DNA of 64,000 bases from Acanthosepion pharaonis (GCA_903632075.3 CAHIKZ030001813.1:4993501-5057500), one strand, 5' to 3'; numbered from the stretch's first letter, positions 1 through 10,008 are shown. A program made the numbers and translations. The notes: a model not told the origin generated them from the sequence alone.

Positions 1-385
1 GTAGATATGGTAAACGAATGTATTTATTTCAAGCTTATTGGATACTAGGCACATTTATATTACAATAATATTAAAATTTACATTTCATATATTTAGACAA
101 ACGTATTTTCTATTTATTTTTATTTTATTTTTAAGAGCCTTTAGATTTTAGTTAATAAAAACTTTCACCATCAATTTCCATACAATGTTTGCTTTTGTAT
201 CAAGGAAATTTTTTTGTCAGCTTTCGGGAAAAGGTTATTTCTAAGCCCATCATTTGGATAGCAATCTTAAATATCTTGTTTTTTTTTAGCTTGCTTTACT
301 ACGCATATAGACAGGCGTACAAATTAAAGTATAAATCTCTCATCATTTTACAGATGTAATGGCTATATGTAACCGTAAATTCTAT
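1..385. other. AT-rich sequence, nothing recognised
   Basis: I see no ORF of note, no terminal repeat and no similarity to other parts of the window. Confidence 0.5.
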
Positions 386-600
386 TCATTTCTCGCTTGT
401 CTAACTCTCTACCAGCTTCTTGCTTCCCAGTCAACTTCAAAAATTTAAATGCATTGTCGTTATCTTCTGTCTTCTTAATTCTTGTTCTTTTATTATCCTA
501 TCTCCTTAATAATAGTTGTTCTCATACTTTTGTACACTCCGTAACCCCTTGCGTCCTATTGGTTTTATTGCCTTGCTTGATTTAATAAGATTAAAGATTT
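386..600 (+). mobile_element. LINE 3' end fragment (family A)
   Basis: The stretch matches the 3' ends of the LINE copies at 23.3, 51.1 and 59.8 kb. The shared order is a TCTCGCTTGT block, a CTTCCCAGTCAAC block, a poorly conserved T-rich part, a GTAACCCCTTGCGTCCTA block and TTTATTGCCTTGCTTGA. In related copies the first part encodes the extreme C-terminus of the LINE reverse-transcriptase protein. Here only about 200 bases remain, so it is a 5'-truncated dead copy. The small plus-strand ORF inside (397-585) is the decayed C-terminus plus 3' UTR, not a gene. Confidence 0.7.
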
Positions 601-1499
601 CAATAAACGTAGCTTAGCACAAATAGCGGGTCAGTCAGAGACGATCGAATTCTGTTAATAATCAACCAAACTAATATTATCCCACGTGGAGACGAGTGAA
701 GTGATGGAAAGATGGAAGAGTGATTTTGTATTTAGAGAAGTAACGACTTAATTCGGCATCATCTGAACATTTATTATTTGGCTATTAAATATTTTCAAAT
801 CACTGACTAATTTGAAAACAATAATAAAAAGAAAAATATTCCAATCAATAAAGCTGAATGGCCACATTTGCTCTTGTCTGATTTTTCCCACACTTTTGTA
901 TAATAGCAAGATTATTTTTTTTTTAATCTGCATAAACGAGGCACATGCAGAACAAACGGAAATTATTTTCATCTTGAAATTGTACGTCATTTATGGAAGA
1001 ATGCCATTTGAATACGTGTAGAGGCTAAATTTATCTTTGAGTTCATTGAAGGAAATATGGAAATGTAATATAATAAGATGAAGAGGCGCGCATTCATTAA
1101 AAAAGAACTGTCGGGTCAATAAAAGTCAAACAGAAATGATATTTTGAAACGTAATCTTCTGTGAGTCAGCACATCAGTGATATCTGAGGTAAAAATGGCA
1201 TTCTGCATATTATTTACATACATACCTGGATGTTTATCCATGCGTGAAAGATAAATAAATAAGCTGTTCATACCTGACAGGATTTCCCTTGCAGATTTAG
1301 CAATATATGCATTATAATTTATGTGTTACTATTTTTTAATTTAGAAATATACCTTAGAAATTATGGAATTTTTTTTTTGATTGGTTGGTTGATGTTGTTT
1401 AGCAGCCTATCAACCTATTTGGGTGTTTTAATAATGAAATCTGATTGCAATTGCATAACTTCAACTACAGGTAAAATGTACTTTTGGTTATTTTTCTAT
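601..1499. other. No recognised feature
   Basis: AT-rich sequence. Short overlapping ORFs occur on both strands (748-1021, 1323-1514), but their composition is simple and they show no protein-family signature, so I do not call them genes. Confidence 0.5.
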
Positions 1500-1730
1500 A
1501 TGTATTGTTCATAACTTTACAATAAAAATATATTTTTTATACTTTTATAGTGTTTATTTTTTTGTTTGGAAGTTGACAATTTGCCCGTAGCTGGATCCCT
1601 AGCTACGATCTCTGGTCACGGTGGACCTTGGAACAATAGCAATTAGGAAACAGTTCTACTCTCCTCAAAAACTCGTTTTCCGATCAGAGGCCATGCTACC
1701 GGATGTAGTTCATCGTCATTCCCAGGACTT
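1500..1730 (+). repeat. Dispersed repeat family X, copy 1
   Basis: This copy shares an ordered set of blocks with 23740-24090, 48790-48975 and (reversed) 30910-31260 and 37250-37490. The blocks are a T-rich part with ATTTTCATAGTG-like text, then TTGCCCATAGCTGG, a CTACCA region, CAACAGCAATT, GATGCCGGATGTAGTT and ATCGTCATACCCAGGAC. No coding capacity is visible. The superfamily is unknown: it could be a non-autonomous element or an untranslated LINE segment. Confidence 0.6.
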
Positions 1731-2099
1731 TTTTTTTTTTTTTTAGAAAAGATGATCATATAATTAAATAATTCAAGTCTTGGTATAATATTATCACTGA
1801 TGGCAATGTGATTAACACATGTCGCCGCGTGTTATTTATTTGTAATTTATTTACAAAAATAAAAATTAGTATATTTCTTCTCCAGAGAAAAATTATTATG
1901 AATTATTCCTGTCTCTAAGTAAAATTTGTTTACACGCATGATATTCTGTAGTGAAAATCGCCAACGGAGTTAAACGGCAAAAACGTTATTTCCGCCGAAA
2001 GTTGTGAGAGAGTGTCGATGAAAAATTGAGAACGAAACAAAACAAAATAACAAACGTTATTTTCCTTATGAAATTAAGTGTCTCGTTAAGAAAGAACCA

Positions 2100-2146
2100 A
2101 ACGGGCCGTATGCGGTCTGCGGGACGCAGTTTACCCACGACTGGTC
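2100..2146 (-). mobile_element. Possible hAT-type terminal end, solitary
   Basis: The text GGGCCGTATGCGG, CGGGACGCAGTTT, ACCCACGACTGG resembles the right end of hAT elements whose termini read CAGGGGTGGGCAAACT when reversed. No partner end is visible nearby, so this would be a truncated remnant. The call rests on resemblance only. Confidence 0.35.
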
Positions 2147-2450
2147 TACTTCTAGATTAGTTGGCTGTATATCTACGATTTGAACTCCCGTTCAACTACA
2201 TTCCAATGTTAGTCTGTAAGACTGAGATGCGGCAAATGTGAAAACCTCGTTAACACAGAAATACCATTCTGCCACTATTTTTTTTCTTTATTTGGGCAGG
2301 GTGCGTTTTGGTCACCAGAAGATAGGTGTCCAGTAGTCATAAATTGAGATATTTAGATATTTCTGAACGTGTTTCGCGCCGTTTGCTTATGAAAGCCTAA
2401 ACGAGGCAAAAAACGTGAGTTTTATAGCAATTTATGGGCGTAGTTACTCC

Positions 2451-2600
2451 TAGGCTGAGTGGAGTAATGCATAGCGGCTCAGATTGAGGAACCGGAGAAC
2501 CGAATTCAATATTCCAGTCGAATCCATTACATTCACTTATGTGCTAATACACTTGGTAAGGTATGAATCCTCTTCTCCCGCCAGCTATGGGTAAATAGCA
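2451..2600 (+). repeat. tRNA-headed SINE copy (5S/tRNA SINE family, 5S part absent)
   Basis: The head GAGTGGAGTAATGCATAGCG resembles a tRNA A box region, and the later CGAATTCAATATTCC lies where the B box lies in the copies at 7.6, 7.8 and 38.7 kb. The tail matches those copies: a TTCACTTATGTGC block, GGTAAGGTATGAATCC, and CCAGCTATGGGTAAATAG. The 5S-derived head seen in the other copies is missing. Confidence 0.6.
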
Positions 2601-3034
2601 GGACAGACCGCGTTCTATAGCCTTTGATAGCAACAGGTCTACCGCACAAAGAAATGCCAACTTACTGAGGGAAAAATCTGCCTCGTCAGTCATGTATCGA
2701 AAGATACATGATCGCTTAAGTGTGTATCATGCATAGCAGATAACTGACTGAATTACTCCTAGCGCAGTCTATTCTATGTTCAATATCATTATCCCCTAGA
2801 CTAAATTTAGATTTTGAAATTTTCTTTGATAAATCTATACTATTTCTGGTGTTTACATCAAATTATATTTCTACCATCTGCATTTTACGGCAAAATCGAG
2901 ACTCATCAGACTAGGCAACCACTTTACAAACTTCTGCTGTTCATTTTTTTTTTCTGATCTTACTGAAGTGCCACGCAAGTTTTTTGTTCTTATTTTTGTC
3001 TATTTACATTGTTCAAACTCTTGTCCTTATTTTC
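2601..3034. other. No recognised element; small palindrome
   Basis: The only structure is a short hairpin at about 2691-2711 (CATGTATC, AAA-type loop, GATACATG). No gene is recognisable. Confidence 0.4.
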
Positions 3035-3325
3035 GTTGCTATATTCACGATATTTCGGCCGTTGTACTCTCCAGCCTTCTTCAAGTGATTGAAATTTCGA
3101 ACTGAACTCTTTATTTCGTCCACTGGGGGTAGATTGTCCTAGTTCCACGTGCCATACCTCTTCTGGATATCTCAGTATTAGTTAGCTCTCTTTAAGTTTT
3201 TTCTCGAAGTTTTTTTTTTTTTTGTTCAACTCTGCAGTAGCCAGGTACTGAATTCACAACTCTTCAGGTAAACTCACTGGATTCATCCAACGTGTGTATC
3301 TACTGGGCCATGTTACCTAAAGCAC
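3035..3325 (-). repeat. tRNA-headed SINE with hammerhead-like tail, copy 1
   Basis: Read on the minus strand, a head containing TGGCCCAGTAGATACA (A box region) and TGTGAATTCAGTACC (B box region) is followed by a body ending in a tail. The tail reads TTGAAGAAGGC, a loop containing AGTACAAC, then GGCCGAAAT. The same order is found at 20.0, 20.4 and 35.6 kb. Pol III transcription from the internal boxes is inferred from the family architecture. The ribozyme-like core here is degenerate: its first base pair position and CTGA have changed. Confidence 0.7.
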
Positions 3326-3938
3326 ATTCCTCCAGTGAACGTACACACAGATCTTTATGTTTTGTTCATACCTACACAAATTGGAATTGGACTACAGTGT
3401 GCAGCAGAAGTTAACTAGTATGATGCAAAACTGCCTGTAGGACCGGTTTCTTGTTCTTATTTGTCATACGTGGCACCCGGTGAAGGTTCCTGTTGCTGTT
3501 GCCAATCTACTTCAAGGTTTGACCAGTTGCGCGCTCAAAGACGCTCTTCTGTATACCTCCGTTATAAAGATTAGTTATTTGAGCTACTGTCGCTTTTCTA
3601 TCAGCTTGAACCACTCGATCCCATTTCATCGGACAACTTTTATAAAAGAGGGATTTCTGCCCACCGAATTGCCGCCCACTAGATTTTTTTTTTTCATTTT
3701 CTGGCCATTATCTTTCAACTAGAAAGATGGTCGTGCGTAGTAATGCTATTATACAAGCAATTTCTTAAATACTAAAACACCAAAGACCATGCTTCATTCA
3801 AAGCCGTTTAAATCACCTTTCTTTCCTAATGCATGGAAATTAATTCAGCGGGTCGCCATGATCATGTTTAAATTCATTAAATTACTGCCGTGTCATTGGC
3901 TGATTGGAAACGTATATAGAAATTGAGTAAATGTCCAT
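3326..3938. other. Unannotated stretch with an 80-aa ORF
   Basis: An 80-codon plus-strand ORF (3480-3722) shows no motif that I recognise and ends in a phenylalanine-rich low-complexity run. I do not support it as a gene. Confidence 0.4.
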
Positions 3939-3990
<52 letters not shown>

Positions 3991-4002
3991 GAACAGTAAG
4001 AA

Positions 4003-4068
<66 letters not shown>

Positions 4069-4119
4069 TATGAACATACTGAGATGGAGAGATAGATACA
4101 TAGATAATGAATATGGCGT

Positions 4120-4156
<37 letters not shown>

Positions 4157-4202
4157 ATTATGAACATACTGAGATAGAGAGATAGATATATGGATATGCC
4201 GT

Positions 4203-4244
<42 letters not shown>

Positions 4245-4256
4245 GAACAGTCAGAA

Positions 4257-4328
<72 letters not shown>

Positions 4329-4374
4329 ATTATGAACATATTGAGATAGAGAGATAGATACATGAATATGTCGT

Positions 4375-4414
<40 letters not shown>
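3939..4414. repeat. (GATA)n array with higher-order interruptions
   Basis: About 475 bases of GATA units are broken at intervals by recurrent non-GATA spacers. One contains AATGAACAGT(A/C)AGAAATA. The other contains TTATGAACATA(C/T)TGAGAT followed by a CATGAATATG(C/T)CGTGA block. Because the spacers repeat with the array, this is a higher-order satellite rather than one expanded microsatellite. Minus-strand ORFs here are SIYL repeats and are artefacts. The right edge drifts to GTAA units. Confidence 0.95.
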
Positions 4415-4415
<1 letters not shown>

Positions 4416-4875
4416 TAAGTAAGTAAGTAATATCATAATATTCCTGAACTAGAATCTTCTGGCAGACTCCTTAATTGACTGTAATTATGAGAGAGATGTT
4501 CACTAAAATGTATTTTCGGTCTCCCGGGAGCAGGTTATCCGATCTTCACGGAAACTTTCATGCGTAGACCTTGTTCATATTTGTCAACCTTGATCACAAT
4601 TCCGTTCTAACACAATGTTACAAAAGCTCGCGAGAAAAATATGGACAGTAGATTGGGATATGTTTTTATTTAAAGCTACAAGCCCATTACGCACAGACCG
4701 GAAAGTAATATATAATCCCAACTGCTTAAGTATATATATATATATTATAGTCAAAAATTATACCACGTGACCAAAAGAAAAACACAACACCTTAAAGATT
4801 TATTCAACTAAAAGGGGAGGGGATATTAAAATACGAACATTAAGGTGGAATAACAAATAAACGGGGAAATTCGTC

Positions 4876-5595
4876 TTAATTTAGTAACCAAGATTTTTTA
4901 TGCCTACATATGTTAAGAATTTCGGTTTTGGAGTTTAATAGCTGGTTAGGTTGATTATATAAAGCTATGGCTAATTTCTCCTCTGTACATAATTTACAAA
5001 ATTTTTGGCCTGCTTTATATTTGGGACATTTTTTTAATATTTCCCATTTAAGGATGGGGTCTTTATCATTTTCTTGTCTGGTTTTCCATACATAGGTGGA
5101 TAGCGTAGTACTATGTTTAGTTTTTTCGTTTTTAAAACTACTCGTGTGGTTATAGTATCTTTTTTTAAATTTATCCTGAGTAGCACCTATGTATATTTTA
5201 GGGTTAGTATCCTCCATATCCTTATAAATTTTCACCTGGTAAACCACGCATTCTTGCTGACATTTTCCCTGTAATGGGCAGATATGTTTGTTTCTACAAT
5301 TACAAGTAGGAGGGCTACTGCGTGGATTATCCCTAGTTTTTTTCTTATTCAATCCACTAATTAAGGTACCTACATTAGGCATGCAACAATAACTAAGTTT
5401 TACATTATTTTTATTGAATATTTTATGTAACTCAGTTTTGTTTGGGAAATGTTGCTCTAATAAGTCAAAAAATATTTTGCCAATTTTTGTTTTTACCGCT
5501 AAATTAAAAGGAGGGTTAAACCACAAAATATTTCTCTGCCTATTGTTACGTTTGTTCTGGGTACTGTTATAACTATTTATGTCAATATATTCCAA
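4876..5595 (-). pseudogene. Penelope-like element ORF, C-terminal part with GIY-YIG domain
   Basis: The frame encodes about 239 residues of the C-terminal end of a Penelope-like retroelement protein. Landmarks in order are ILWFNPPFNLAV with IGKIFFDLL near residues 24-45 (linker after the reverse transcriptase), HKIFNKNNVKLSYCCMPN (about 58-75), a cysteine-rich CNCRN, CPLQGKC, CVVYQVKIY segment (about 98-125), KIYIGATQDKFKKRYYNH (GIY-YIG endonuclease core) and KWEILKKC with CKLCTEEKLAI near the end. The endonuclease nicks target DNA in this family. The reverse-transcriptase part is missing, so the copy is 5'-truncated. A (TA)n tract lies directly upstream. Confidence 0.9.
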
Positions 5596-5616
5596 TTTAA
5601 TTTTATATCCACTCTT

Positions 5617-5619
<3 letters not shown>

Positions 5620-5669
<50 letters not shown>

Positions 5670-5690
5670 TAGATAGATAGATAGATAGAT
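5620..5690. repeat. (TA)n followed by (GATA)n
   Basis: About 45 bases of TA dinucleotides run into GATA units. The tract abuts the truncated 5' side of the PLE fragment at 4876-5595. Confidence 0.95.
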
Positions 5691-5792
5691 ATAAAAAAGT
5701 TATTGATCAAAGTCGAATTAGACCCCATGGATGGTTAGACTGGTAGAATTCTTATGTTTTTATCAATTGAAAGATGACTTATGGTTAAACCA

Positions 5793-6120
5793 TCACTTCT
5801 TGAAGCTGTCTTCAGTACACCCTACGTATATTTTGGTTTGGCGATTTGTATCTTTTACTTCTTTATAAATTACTTCTTCAGTTTTGCAGACTCCATCTAG
5901 TGAACATCTAGTTTTATTTCTGCAGTTACATTTTTCACTGTTAACGATATCTTGCTGCATGTTAGTTTTGAAATTCCTGGCGTTTTGTCTTTTTATGGTG
6001 GTTTCTAAAATACCAGTGCATCTATAACTTAATTTAATTTGTTTTTATTAAACATTTTATGTAATTCGAAATTTTTGATTAAGTAATTTGAAAAATATTT
6101 TCTCTATTCTAAATTTCACC
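5793..6120 (-). pseudogene. PLE fragment, inverted 5' portion
   Basis: On the minus strand the sequence reads through EKIFFKLLNQKF, a degenerate KLSYRC segment, CNCRNKTRCSLDGVCK and then KIYVGCTEDSFKK. That is the same order as the PLE at 4876-5595, including the start of the GIY-YIG core, with frameshifts in the first third. It stops immediately after SFKK, and the rest of the domain continues in the opposite orientation from 6121. Confidence 0.8.
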
Positions 6121-6345
6121 TATAATTCTAACCGACTAGCTAGTCATGTTGTGGAAATCAAAAGGAAAAACAAAAACAAAGATCTGATTGTAAACTGGGA
6201 AATATTAAAAAAAAACAAAACCCCTAACCTTGCAACAATCATAGTAATATCTGCAATCTTTACCTAGAGGAAAAGTTAACAATAATAACATTTCCACACT
6301 AGAAAAACCTTCTGAATGAGAGATCAGAATTAATGGCATGATGCA
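6121..6345 (+). pseudogene. PLE fragment, forward 3' portion of the same copy
   Basis: On the plus strand the frame begins YNSNRLASHVVEIKR and continues to LIVNWEILKK, then, after frame shifts, CNLYLEEKLTI and NLLNERSEL. These match the end of the GIY-YIG domain and the C-terminus of the intact copy at 4876-5595. Compared with that copy about 16 residues are missing between this piece and the inverted one at 5793-6120. The two pieces therefore look like one insertion with an inverted 5' part. Confidence 0.75.
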
Positions 6346-6571
6346 TACACACTAAAAAAATTTCGTTTGAGTTCGTACGAACCGGGATGAAAGTATGTGC
6401 ATTTCATATACCCACTCCAGTAGAATTTCCGTACCCTTACTTTTTTCTCCTCTCCTTCTATTACACTTCACGTTGTGCGTTTAGGAAATTATTTAACCAG
6501 AATCAACTGAAGATACCGAAAGGTTAAAACCAACGTAGAGTGATCTGCTAATCTCTTACTCGTTATTACAC

Positions 6572-6576
<5 letters not shown>
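6346..6576 (+). repeat. Probable PLE 3' untranslated tail with degenerate hammerhead-like core
   Basis: This sequence follows the C-terminal codons of the PLE piece. Near 6508-6535 it carries CTGAAGATACCGAAAGGT, that is CTGAAGA, one base, ACC/GGT hairpin, but the following GAAA is changed. It ends at a (TA)n tract. Confidence 0.45.

Positions 6577-6624
<48 letters not shown>
6577..6624. repeat. (TA)n microsatellite
   Basis: A pure TA dinucleotide tract between two PLE-like tails. Confidence 0.98.
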
Positions 6625-6629
<5 letters not shown>

Positions 6630-6639
6630 GAAATATGTT

Positions 6640-6830
6640 GTAGTGGTTCCAACGAGAGAAAAGTATGTATATTAAAAAAGAAGAGGGGTGCCGCAAACGT
6701 TTTTGGTTGTAATGTGGATTTATTGAGAAAAAATATTATACTTTGTTTTACATAATTTCACGACACGTGTTTCTGGTCTGGTCTCGCAACCGTCTTCAGG
6801 TGAAAGTGGAGATTTTTACATATTATTAAA
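6640..6830 (-). repeat. PLE-like terminal sequence with hammerhead-like core
   Basis: On the minus strand at 6799-6769 the text is CTGAAGA, C, GGT, a loop, ACC, A, GAAAC. That gives the two conserved boxes of a hammerhead core flanking a short helix. The surrounding sequence has no ORF. It is probably a solitary PLE terminal repeat, judged from its similarity in layout to 47556-47880. Cleavage activity is unproven. Confidence 0.5.
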
Positions 6831-7440
6831 AATAATTAATTTTTTCTTCATGTTCAATGTGGAATATTCTCGATATGAGACATTCTGTTTGTGTGTTGGC
6901 AATCCGAATTTTCTTTCTAGAATTGTCAATGAAGAGTTCTGCGTGAAGGGTCATAAAACAATTAAGGTTTGTCCAGCTCCGACGGGAGTAGTTATCGGCA
7001 TTTAATCTTTTAATGTTTTAGTGACCTGCTTATGTGCTCTTGGATCTGTTTCTATTTTGGCGTGTTCCTGTCAGCATGCGTGTATATATGCGTATATTGC
7101 GTATATTTTTCCCAATGTCGATATCTACGAGGAATTCTTAAACTTATTTGTACCTATACAAACGCATACAATATGGTTCAAAAACACACTATCTAAAAAT
7201 ACAAAAAAGGAAAACTATTGACTGCAGACATGTTGTGTTTGCGATGCTCTTTGTCCTCATTCAAATCTTTTTCCATTTGCACTTGAAAAGTGGGTATTTT
7301 AGAACAACGTAGCTTGCAAGAGAATTTTAAAGGTGCGAAATGAATCACCTTTAACCATGCCAAATGAAACCCCATTAAGTAAGAAAAAAAGGCTAGCCTT
7401 CATTCAAAAAAATCATTATTTAGCGAGAGTTGAAGAGAAT
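6831..7440. other. No recognised feature
   Basis: Two small ORFs (7021-7221 plus, 7193-7375 minus) show no family signature. No repeat edges were found. Confidence 0.4.
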
Positions 7441-7452
7441 CCACTATTACGA

Positions 7453-7650
7453 TGGCATACGGTCGTATAGCGTTGAGACACCGGTTCCTGTACGATCACA
7501 GCAACGCCGAGCCTGGTTAGTACCTAGACGGGTGAACCTTTGGAGGAATACCAGATGCATTAAACTTGGGTGTGCGGGTGGTATTATGGATAACGGCTCG
7601 CAATTGGAGAGCCGAATTCCAATTTCAGTTGAGTTCGTTCAAAGAACGAT
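7453..7650 (+). repeat. 5S rRNA/tRNA chimeric SINE, copy 1
   Basis: Positions about 7453-7568 follow 5S rRNA: GGTCGTATAGCGTTGAGAC, ACCGGTTCCTGTACGATCAC, AGCAACGCCGAGCCTGGTTA, GTACCTAGACGGGTGA, GGAATACCAG. They include the intragenic box A and box C regions. A tRNA-like segment follows directly, with GGTATTATGGATAACGGCTC (A box region) and GCCGAATTCC (worn B box). The 3' tail is cut short at about 7650. The chimeric 5S-tRNA order is the same as in the copies at 7688, 38605 and 47095. Confidence 0.8.
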
Positions 7651-7687
7651 TTTATACTGAAAGTGGCAGAGAATCCTCTTTCACGAA

Positions 7688-7950
7688 GGCTTACGGACAT
7701 ATAGCGTTGAAACACCGGTTCTTGTACGGTTACCAAAGTTAAGCAACGTCGAGCGTACTCCGTACCTATAGGGGTGGCCGCTTGGGAATACCAGGTGCTT
7801 TAAGCTTGGGTGTGCGGTGGTGATAGATAATGGCTCGTAATTGTTAAACGGAGAGCCAAGTTCAAATTTCAGTTGGGTTCTTTATATTTACTTACGCATA
7901 AATACCTTGGGAAAGGTATGAATCCCGATCCTCTTCCCCCAGCTATGGGT
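7688..7950 (+). repeat. 5S rRNA/tRNA chimeric SINE, copy 2
   Basis: The 5S-like head (about 7688-7807) contains AAACACCGGTTCTTGTACGG, CAAAGTTAAGCAACGTCGAG, GGGGTGGCCGCTTGGGAATA and CCAGGTGCTTTAAGCTT. The tRNA-like part carries GATAGATAATGGCTC and GAGAGCCAAGTTCAAATTTC. The full tail follows: TTGGGTTCTTTATATTTACT, TACGCATAAATACC, GGAAAGGTATGAATCC and CAGCTATGGGTTAATTAGTA. It sits in direct tandem with copy 1. This is the most complete member in the window together with that at 38.6 kb. Confidence 0.85.
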
Positions 7951-8074
7951 TAATTAGTAAGAATTATATGTCTAAATCATTATCATCCCCTACCCAAATT
8001 TCTCATAATCTAAAAACATTTTATGACTTTAAATAACTTGAAAAGTGTTGATAAACCGTAAAAAGGAATCAATT

Positions 8075-8603
8075 AATCAGTCAATCGATCCCTATTACGA
8101 ACTACCAATGAATCAAATGATTGATTCAAATTATTATTCCCCATTGAAATACTGTACTTTATTGATGCGGCATTCACCCTGGGCGGATTGAGCCGGCTTC
8201 TTCCCGTTATGAGAAGAAGATTCTTGGGATAAATTACAGAAGTAGGCCTACTCGGATAACGTTCTTGCTTGCCGCGGGGTTCCCGCAGAGACAGGAACGA
8301 CCAGAAGCCGCCGGTTACCGATGCAGACGCTCCTTGGATTTTCACCAGAGCCCTTGTTAGCCGGCGTGTGTGTCAGACCTGTCCGCCTTGGGTGGCCCTA
8401 CCAGGAACGAAGTTCCGGGCGGCATAGCTCTGACAATACCGTTTACACCCCCCACCGACTGTGAGGTAAGGGTTGGACTTTGGAGGCTTACAGTACCAGG
8501 TGTTCCCAAGCGGTCCCCCATCTAAGTACTGACCTGACTCTACGCTGCTTAACTTCGGTGATCGTACGAGAACCGGTGTTTCAGCGTGATTTGACCGTAA
8601 GCC
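8075..8603 (-). repeat. 5S-headed composite element with GC-rich body
   Basis: Minus strand: a nearly intact 5S rRNA sequence (8603-8486) is joined to about 400 bases of unusually GC-rich sequence not related to the tRNA/tail part of the other 5S SINEs. The body is partly open (8345-8073 encodes about 90 residues including GGFWSFLSLREPRGKQER), without a recognised domain. It could be a second 5S-headed SINE type, a non-LTR 5' region captured next to 5S, or an insertion beside a 5S pseudogene. Confidence 0.6.
8486..8603 (-). rRNA. 5S rRNA-like sequence (probably a retroelement head or pseudogene)
   Basis: The 118-base segment reads on the minus strand GCTTACGGTCAAATCACGC, TGAAACACCGGTTCTCGTAC, GATCACCGAAGTTAAGCAGC, GTCAGTACTTAGATGGGGGA, CCGCTTGGGAACACCTGGTA, CTGTAAGC. 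Length, both ends and the internal promoter boxes match 5S rRNA. Several helix-breaking changes and the attached foreign body suggest it is not a functional ribosomal gene. It is much closer to consensus than the other 5S-like heads here. Confidence 0.65.
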
Positions 8604-9060
8604 ATTGAAATAGCATGTATAAGTTATCATTTATTTATTTTCCTGGTTAGACTGCAAAAGGCCCCTAGACCAGTTCCTTGGTCGGAAATAGAAAATATTC
8701 TGGGAGGATTGTTTTATCCTGTTTCCGAAATGATGATAGAAAAAAGTGAAAGGAAATCGCAGAAATATTGTTCAATAAAATTCAAATGGAACATTTTTAA
8801 AAACCTCTCTTGTCTTCACTTATAAAAAATAGTGAAGTTTTTCAGTAAACCAATATTTTTTATCATCGATTAAATTAACTACCTGGACTGTTCAATAAGA
8901 GACGACTCAAAATATGACACAGAAATCTGAAGATGCATAAGAATAGAGGTAGATGCTTACCAGGACTTTCGCAATGTATTGAGAGATAGAAAAGTTGCAC
9001 TAGAAACAATTTGACTCAAACAAATGTACCCAGTAAGCATAATGTTTATCGTATTATGAA
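8604..9060. other. No recognised feature
   Basis: AT-rich, without ORFs or repeat edges that I can place. Confidence 0.4.
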
Positions 9061-9063
9061 ATA

Positions 9064-9118
9064 TACAAGCACACACACACGCGTGAACGCGCGCAGGCAC
9101 ACATATACACACACACAC
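9064..9118. repeat. (CA)n tract, imperfect
   Basis: CA-rich sequence with CGCG and TATA interruptions. Confidence 0.9.
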
Positions 9119-9249
9119 ATGCCTAATTTTCGGGGAGTATTTTTTGGTCTGTGTGCTTCATTCACTTTCCTCCATATATAACGAAGGTCTGCTCGATGAA
9201 AGCATCTAGTGACTGGCTTCGTCGATACATTTTACTCTGATGTCTTTAC

Positions 9250-9886
9250 ATCATTGACAATGTACTTTTGTCGTTAAGTGAGTATTCTTTGAGACAACTT
9301 TAAAAATTTCCTTCTCATTCTCTCAGAAATTAACCATTTTCTGCCAGTCGTTAATTTATTCTCAACACAATGAGTCTCGTTGTACTTCTTGATAATACTA
9401 CAAATTGTCGATATATTTAAATGCTTGGAAAGTGTTGTATATCCATCATCTTTTGTACGCATCGACTATCTTCTTATCAAGTTCAGCCATCTTCGCGATG
9501 GTCGCAGAACGAATGAGTTATCAGGGTACGTGGAACTCACATATCGTCATCTTTTTTTATCTTTTCGTATGTAATAGAATCAGATCAATAATTTTATTTT
9601 CAAATTGCGTTTGTATTAAATGTCAGATTAAGAAAAAAAAAACATTACAATTGCCATAGAGCAATATTATTTCATAATTTCCATAAGGCGGGCGAATAAT
9701 TTTAGACTGCACCAACTTTAAAAAAAATCTATAACGATGAATATAATAAATCCAAACGTCAAAACCTTTAAAGAATTATTCAAAATCAACTATTTATGGT
9801 AAGTTCAGTAAGTACTTGCAAATATTAGTATTTCCTTAGAAAATATACAAATATTCAATGGGGGTGAATAATTCTGTCCACAACTG
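9250..9886 (-). mobile_element. Tc1-type transposon remnant (5' terminal repeat plus N-terminal DNA-binding part)
   Basis: The minus strand begins with CAGTTGTGGACAGAATTATT followed by CACCCCC, with TA directly outside (9887-9888). This is the form of a Tc1-family terminal repeat. The minus-strand frame 9462-9274 encodes a paired-like helix-turn-helix: YTTLSKHLNISTICSIIKKY, then ETHCVENKLTTGRK and SERMRRKFLK, as in Tc1 transposase N-termini. The catalytic DDE/DDD domain is absent. A second similar end (about 9706-9684, CAGTCTAAAATTATTCGCCC) suggests two nested Tc1 relatives. Confidence 0.7.
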
Positions 9887-10008
9887 TATATAATAAAAAT
9901 ATAATATAAAATATGTTATAATTATTGGTTAAAGTGATCAATATCAGAAATAGAGTGTATGTAAATATAAAAGTGGATATTAAGTTAAACAGCTAGTGGC
10001 GACAGTCT

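Noticed and set aside
3877..4436. Long minus-strand ORFs of SIYL repeats
   Set aside because: They are translations of (GATA)n with no stop codon in that frame.
7453..7807. Two functional 5S rRNA genes in tandem
   Set aside because: The internal promoter region and helices carry many changes, and each is fused to a tRNA-like segment and a common tail, as expected for SINEs.
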